From NCBI RefSeq assembly GCF_022344005.1, contig NZ_CP092189.1, positions 62,001 through 126,000 on the forward strand: 64,000 nt of DNA, in the 5' to 3' direction. The notes under the pieces were generated by a model. That model did not search any database. It worked only from the letters and a program-made list of their open reading frames with translations, and was not told the DNA's origin. Shown one piece after another: positions 58,372 through 64,000 of this stretch. Position 1 is the first letter of the stretch. Each line of letters starts with the position of its first letter. Made by a program: the position numbers and the translations under genes. This stretch comes from Deinococcus sp. KNUC1210 (GTDB lineage Bacteria > Deinococcota > Deinococci > Deinococcales > Deinococcaceae).

Positions 58372-60139
58372 GGGCTGGCCCCCGGCACCGGTAGAAAGCC
58401 GCTCTCGACCATGCCGTCCAGGTAACGCCCCACCAGCTCGCCGCCGATGAGCGGGCATTCGATTCCCAGCGGGTGCAGAAACCGGGCAGCTCCGGCCCCC
58501 CCGAAGTGCGGGTATTTCAGCCCGGTGGCCTCGCCCACGCTCAGGTGCGCGATGATCGGCAGCAGCGGATACAGCGCGTTGGCTGGCCCCGCCGCCTCGA
58601 TGCTGGCCTGCCAGTCGCCATAATCGGTGGTTTTCAGGCGGTAGCCGTAGCTTCGCAGGTGCCCGAACAGCCCTCCCAGCAGGCTCGGTTCGCTGTTGAC
58701 CAGATGGTACGTGCCGCCCAGAGAAGCGGCGTTCAGCGCCAGTGCCACCGTTCCCGCCGCCGCATAATCGGCAGTCACGATATTGAGCTGACTCGAAAGC
58801 TGCGGCATCACGCCCAGCTGCACGCAGCCCTTGAAGAGGCGACACAGCGCGTCGTTCTCGTTGCTGACGCCGCTGCCGCTGTCACCGCCGATGATGCCGG
58901 GCCGGTAGATGCTGACCGGAATGCCCCGCGCCCGCGCCAGCCCCACGATTCCCTCGGCCACCCAGCGGCTCTGAGCATAGCCGCCGATGACGCTCGGGAG
59001 CGCGGAAATGTCTTCGGATTCGGGGATGCTCGCCCGCCCCGCCAGCCTGGGACTGGAGAAAATATTGACGGTGCTGATGAAATGCACCGCTGCCAGCCGT
59101 CCACGCACCGCCAGCCGGAAGAGGTGCTGACACGCATCCACGTTGGCGGGTTTGAGCGTCCGGTAGGAATACGCGAAATTGACGCTGGCCCCGGCGTGAA
59201 AGATCGCGTCTGCCGCGTCTGCCAGCGCCCCGAACGCCGCCTCGTCCAGTCCGAAGCGCGGCTGCGTCAGGTCGCCGGGAACGGCACGGATTCTCGATTC
59301 GTCGAGCGGACGCTGCGGCAGATAGCGGCGCTGAGCAGCCCGCAGGCGTTCCAGCGCCGCCTGAGGCGTGGCGGCCCGCACCAGACAGTGAATCGTCGCC
59401 TGGGTCCGGCTCTGCAACTCCGCCAGCAGATGAGCACCGAAATAGCCCGTTCCACCCGTCAGAAAGAGCTGTCGCCACGCCGCCGGGTCGGTCGCGGTGG
59501 CCCCCGGTGCGGGCCAGATGTCTGCATCCAGCGTGATATCCGGCCTCAGGGCAGCGGTGGGCTGCTCCAGACCGCCCGGCTGCGCGTGTTCGGCGTCGCT
59601 CAGCCCCAAAACCGACAGATCACCCAGCACCGACAGATCGATCTCGGGTTCCGGCGTCAGCACCCGCGCCGAAGCGATGCCCGCCGCCAGCCCAGCCACG
59701 CTCGGCGCACTGAACACCAGCGCGATAGGCAACTCGACGCCGAACGCCGCCATGATCTTCACGCCCAGTTCGGTGGCGAGCAGCGAATCACCCCCAGCAC
59801 GAAGAAATCGTCGTGAATGCCGACCTGATCGCGCCCCAGCACCTCGCAGAAGAGGGCGACCAGCCTGCGCTCGGTGTCGTTCCTGGGGGCCAGCACCTCG
59901 CCTGCTGCGCCCGCACGGGCATCTGGCAGCGCCTCCAGATCGATCTTGCCGTTCCGGGTCAGCGGAAACGCGGGAAGCACGGCGTAGGCACGCGGCAGCA
60001 GATGCGGCGGCAACTGCCGTTCCAGACCGCGCACGATGGCCGCCAGCAGTTCGGCCTCGGTGGGCGCGGCGCTGAGTTCGGCAGCGGGCAGCAGGGCCGC
60101 CAGCAACTCGCGCTGCACCGGGGTCAGGGAAGCGGTCAT
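58368..60139 (-). CDS. NRPS: adenylation C-terminal segment, carrier and terminal thioester reductase (frameshifted)
   Basis: About 590 residues after correction. Residues 43-70 hold adenylation cores A9 and A10 (LPPHLLP, then FPLTRNGKIDLEAL with catalytic Lys65) that the preceding protein lacks. A peptidyl carrier follows, with Ser119 in VLGGDSLLATEL. From about residue 220 comes an NAD(P)H thioester reductase (TGGTGYFGAHLLAE, then FHAGASVNFAYSYRTL and GGYAQSRWVAE) that would release the product as an aldehyde. The reductase Y-x3-K has Arg instead of Lys. The frame breaks at the C5 run 59791-59795; one added base restores GGDSL. Start 60139 has AGGAGG at 8 bases and overlaps the previous stop, so the gene boundary looks genuine. 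Confidence 0.88.
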
Positions 60140-63100
60140 GAGGATTCCTCCTTGACGGCTGCCAGCAGCGCTGCCGCCTGTTCGTCCGGAAGCTGGGCGA
60201 TCCGTTCCTGAAGGCGGGCCAGCCGCACGGCGGGGCGCAGGTCGGAGATTCCGGCAGCGCGGGTGGCCCCGGCACTGTCGGCTTCCAGCCGCCCACCCAC
60301 CAGCGAATGCAGCAGGCGTTGGGTGCGCGTCAGACGCAGCGTAGGGGCCAGCAGCGCCTCGTTCAGCTCGCCCACCTGACACAGCCCCAGCGCCGTTCCC
60401 GCAGCCTGAAGTTCCAGCAGTCCGGTCATCAGGCCCGCCTCCAACGTGGCAAAGTGCAACGATCGATCGCCGTACACCGGGGCGATGGCCCGCAGCTCGG
60501 CCACCAGAAACAGCGCGAACGCCGCCTCGTCGTACATGGGGCGGTTGATGAGGGGATGGTACGCCCGGCGACTGAGCGCCGCTGCTCCGGGCACAGGCAG
60601 CAGTTCGCCCGCCCCGGCATCGAGGACATACAGCCCGGCGGCCAGCTCTTCCACCCGGCCCGGCCTGACCCACAGGTACGCCTGAACCGGGTACAGGTCG
60701 CCCGCCGAGGCGTAGCGCCGCCGCCCGCTAAGTGCGTCTGGAAGCAGCACACCCAGCCAAGAGCGCAGCAGCTCGGCTTCGAGCACTTCGAGCGAGTAGC
60801 GCCGGAAGCTGCGCCGCTGCGCCAGCCGCTCCAGATGCGGGCCAGTCGGAACCGCGAGCGGAGAGCCCGCGCCGCCCTGCATCACAGGCCGCGCCACATG
60901 CCGCCCCTTGAACCGGGTGCGCTCCTCCAGCGTGTCCAGCAGCGCCAGTTCCTCATCCAGCGCAGGGTCGCCACTGGAAAACGGGCGCAGCACCTCGGCA
61001 GATTCGATCAGCTCTGTCAGCAGCTCGGGTGGCATGGCCTCCGACTCCGCCAGTTCCATACCCGGCACCACGTAGGCGCTCAGGGCGGGCCTGCCGCGAG
61101 TATCAGGCCGCAGCAGCACGAGCGCTTCCCGCACCTCCGGCAGCCCGCGCATCGCCGCCTCGATCTCGCCCAGTTCGATGCGGTGCCCGTGCAGCTTCAC
61201 CTGACGGTCAACCCGGCCCAGCAGTTCCAGCGTGCCGCCCGGCAGCCGCCGCGCCAGATCGCCTGTGCGGTACAGCCGCTGACCCGTGCGCGGGTGGTAA
61301 AAAAGCGCTCGGCGGTGCGTTCGGCGTCGCGCCAATACCCCAGTGCCAGCCCCACGCCGCCGATCATCAGCTCGCCCGGTACATGGTCGGGGGTGGGATT
61401 GAGCGAGGCATCGAGCACATACAACTGCTGGTGCGTCATGGCCTGCCCGTAAGGAATGCTGCTCCAGTGCGGGTCGAGGGCCTGCACCTCATACAGCACC
61501 GACCAGATCGAGGCCTCGGTGGCCCCGCCCAGACTGACCACCCGCGCCGCAGGAAGTTCGCGCAGCACGCGGCTCATCAGGGGCAGAGGAATCCAGTCGC
61601 CACTCAGCAGGATGAGGCGCAGACGGGCGAGCACTGCCGAGCCGGGCACCACGTCCAGCAGCAGACCCAGCAGGGCCGGAACCGAGTTCCAGACGGTAAC
61701 GCCGTGCGCCTGAACCAGCGCCAGCCAGTGCCGGGGATCGCGCCGCCCGGCATGATCGGGCAGCACCAGTGTCGCGCCCGCCGCCAGCGTCCCGAACACG
61801 TCATAGACCGACAGATCGAAGGTCAGCGCCGAAACGCCCAGCACCACGTCCCCGGCACCCACGCCGTAGCGGGCATTCACGTCCAGCACGGTATTGACCG
61901 CGCCCCGGTGATCGATCATCACGCCTTTTGGCAGACCGGTCGAACCAGACGTGTAGATGACGTAGGCGAGATCGGTCGGCTGCACCGGGTGGGCGAGAAC
62001 GGGCGCAGCAGCGGGCAAAAAAGCGTCTTCGATGCTCAGCAGGTGCGCCGATGCTGGCAGCAGGCGCGTCAGGGTGTCGTGCAGATGGGGGTGGGCGCGG
62101 CGGGGATGCGTCAGGACGGTGGTCGCGCCGCTCGTTTCCAGCAGCAGCTTCAGGCGCTCCGCCGGAACATCCGGATCGATGGGCAGATACGCTCCCCCGG
62201 CCCGCAGCACACCCAGCACCGCCACCACACCTTCCCAGCCGCGCTCCAGCACCACCGCCACCACCGCTGCCCGCTGCACCTCCAGCGTCGCCGCCAGCGC
62301 TGCCGAACGCTGCTCCAGCTCGTGATAGGTCAGGGTTCTGCCGCCCGCCTTCAGTGCGGCAGCCGTGGGCTGCTGCCTGGCGCGGTCTTCAAACAGGCTG
62401 TGCAGCGTGGCCGAACTGGTCAAGGGGTCATGGGTCGGCGGCGTCAGCGGCGTCGGCGCAGCTTGCGGCACGGGGGCCAGGGCGTGCTGGGTGGCGGCCC
62501 AGATGCGCGGGTCGCTGCACAGCGCGTTCAGCAGCGCCACGTTCGCCGCGAACATCTCATCGAGCAGGCCCGGCGGATACAGGCCATCCCGCGTGTCCCA
62601 CTGCATGATCAGGCTGCCGCCCTGCTCGTACACCTGATGGTCGAGCGAGACCTGCGGCGTCTGCGACAGGCCGTAGACCACCTGTACGGGCAGAACGGGC
62701 GTGAAACTGTCGCCCGCCTCCAGACCGCCCGCCAGATGACTGGTAAAGACCACCGGACGCAGCGCCCGGGCCGCACCGTGCAGCCGCGCCAGTTCGCGCT
62801 GAACGCGCACGCCGCTCAGGGCGCGGTGTTCCAGATCAGCAAAGAGCTGCTGCTGAAGACGCGAAACGCGGGCCGTGAAAGGTTCGGTGGGCGTCAGGTC
62901 GCATTCCAGCAGCACGGTACTGGTGAAGTCTCCGACGAGGGCTGGCACCGCCGGATGCAGCGGCAGGCGGTTGAACACCGTCAGATTGAGTGTAAAGTGC
63001 CGCTCGCCGCTCCAGCTCGCCAACACCTGCGAGAACGCCCCCAGCAGCACGGCGGCGGGCGTCAGGCCATGCGCCGCCGCCTGCGCCTTCAGCCGCTTCC

Positions 63101-63955
63101 AGTGCTCGGGGGACAGCTCGGCTCGGCGGCGCGTGAAGGTCTGGGTGTCCTGCTCCGGCGATGGACGGCGCAGCGGCAGCGGGGGCGCGGGGGCAGCTCT
63201 TCGGTGCGGGCGAACCAGTACGCCTGAGCCTGCTGCTCGGTGTCGGAACCGCGCAGCCCCGCCTGAGCACTCAGGTAGTCGCGGAAGGTGATGGGCAGCG
63301 GCGGCAGAGTCAGGTCGGGATCGGCGTAGAAGCGGAACCACTCCTCCAGCACGATCTGAAAGCTGCGGAGATCGAGAATCAGCATGTCGAAACTGATGCA
63401 TACCCGGCTCAGCCCGTCCTGAAGGCGGAACACCTGCGCCGCGAACATCGGCCACACCGCCGGGTCGTACACGCGGGCCTGCATCGCCTCGCGGCTGTGC
63501 TGAAGTGCCCCTTCCTGCTGCTCCGCCGACAGGCCGCGCAGATCGCCCTCCGCGATTTCATACGCTGGCACGTGTTCGAGCACCTGCTGACGACCATCCG
63601 GGCGCACCACCATTCGCAGCAGGTCGTGGCGCTGCACCACCTGCCCCCATGCCCGGCTCATGCGGGCCGTGTCGGTGATCGGCAGGTCGAATTCGCTGTA
63701 GATGTGCGCCCCGACGCCGCCGAGTTCCAGCGTGTCGCTGCGTCCGATCCAGTAGGCGTGCTGGATGTCGGTGAGCGCAAACGGCTCGAAGCGCTGCGCC
63801 GGATCGGGCGTCAGCCGTGGCAGCGCTTCAGGAATAGGAGCGGACGACGCTGGCGTCTGTTCGGCCAGTTTGCCGCGCTCGCGCAGCAGCCGCAGCAGCA
63901 GCGCCCGCTTTTCGTCGGGGCTGAGAGCAGCGGTCGATGGAGTCGTGGTCGTCAC
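60136..63955 (-). CDS. Thiazole-forming NRPS: cyclization, Cys adenylation (A1-A8), flavin oxidase (frameshifted twice)
   Basis: About 1273 residues after correction. A Cy domain (PFALTDIQHAYWIGR; D190-x4-D195-x2-S198 in place of HHxxxDG) is followed by an adenylation domain (about 520-940) with AYVIYTSGSTGLPKG. The specificity residues read D, L, Y, N, L, S, L, I, W, the known Cys code, in FDLSVYD, VWNSVPAL, LLSGDW and GGATEASIWS. After A8 (DRQVKLHGHRIELGEIE) comes a SagB/EpoB-type FMN oxidase (RRSFRRYSLEVLE, RRRYASAGDLYPVQAYLWV), and the protein ends without A9-A10. It should turn Cys into a thiazole. Breaks lie at 63181-63193 (two G5 runs; one added base) and the A6 run 61299-61304. GTG 63955 overlaps the upstream stop. 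Confidence 0.9.
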
Positions 63956-64000
63956 GCGCCACCTGAGGCGGGGGGTGTGGCTTCCTTGCTCAGCAGCTCT
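63952..64000 (-). CDS. C-terminal end of an upstream cluster gene (partial)
   Basis: An open minus-strand frame enters from the right edge, reads ELLSKEATPPASGGA and stops with TGA at 63952-63954, overlapping the GTG of the NRPS gene. It is part of the same coupled operon. A starter unit for the Cy domain must come from an upstream carrier, so this could be the end of an NRPS, PKS or carrier protein, but the visible piece is too short to tell. Confidence 0.5.
   Translation of the reverse strand, partial: ELLSKEATPPASGGA

Noticed and set aside
60136..61335. Flavin oxidase as an independent gene
   Set aside because: The frame begins with adenylation core residues (YRTGDLARR, then A8) continuous with the NRPS once the A6 run is corrected, so the oxidase is part of the NRPS protein.

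Overview
The window looks like chromosomal DNA of a high-GC bacterium. Gene content and style (AGGAGG-type ribosome sites, many ATGA/GTGA overlaps, GTG and TTG starts, a SARP-type regulator with its DNA-binding domain at the C-terminus) best fit a Deinococcus-like organism. That is an inference from content; no rRNA or other marker gene is present. I see no tRNA, rRNA, CRISPR array or intact insertion sequence.

Layout. (1) 1-1.5 kb: end of a 2-oxo-acid dehydrogenase operon with the E2 acyltransferase. (2) 1.6-20.5 kb, all minus strand: a surface-polysaccharide locus. It has a Wzc-type co-polymerase/tyrosine kinase, a bacillosamine-type set (PglF, PglE and PglD-like enzymes and a fused glycosyltransferase/phosphoglycosyltransferase), uronic-acid sugar nucleotide enzymes, an AsnB-type amidotransferase, two glycosyltransferases, Wzy, Wzx, an O-antigen-ligase-like protein and an anchored protein with two carbohydrate-binding-like domains. 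The block 14.4-18.2 kb is strikingly AT-rich and was probably acquired. (3) 20.8-29.8 kb: a YdeI-family protein, an argininosuccinate-lyase-like enzyme followed by a CUT1 sugar ABC transporter, a zinc sugar-alcohol dehydrogenase with a lac-type operator, and two exported proteins. (4) 29.9-39.7 kb: an amino-sugar module with NagZ-like GH3, solute-binding protein, GH20 hexosaminidase, two permeases, an FAD oxidoreductase and a DUF4127 protein. (5) 39.8-43.9 kb: a DUF2231 membrane protein and a 1117-residue regulator. (6) 43.9-52.3 kb: a YtfQRT/YjfF-like hexofuranose transporter operon with a phytanoyl-CoA-dioxygenase-like enzyme, a 93-residue protein and an aldose epimerase, divergent from an ArsR-type regulator. 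(7) 52.9 kb to the window end, minus strand: a biosynthetic gene cluster that continues past the window edge.

The most notable system is region 7. It encodes a cysteine-specific thiazole-forming NRPS (Cy-A-Ox). Its adenylation domain is interrupted by the flavin oxidase after core A8, and its A9-A10 part, with the catalytic lysine, lies on the next protein, which continues as carrier-reductase. Downstream are a glutamate-semialdehyde-type aminotransferase, a tandem GNAT, a HemN-like radical SAM protein with an unusual C-x7-C-x2-C motif, a KAS III enzyme and a stand-alone acyl carrier protein. The set suggests a thiazole aldehyde that is aminated and then acylated; the product is unknown to me.

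A second notable point is sequence quality. Nine interruptions in eight otherwise normal genes (Wzc, AsnB, a glycosyltransferase, Wzx, YtfT, the aminotransferase, the reductase and, twice, the NRPS) are each repaired by adding one base to a homopolymer run. A ninth gene, the GH20 enzyme, needs one base removed. This looks more like homopolymer under-calling than real gene decay, so these genes are annotated as single CDSs with a frameshift.
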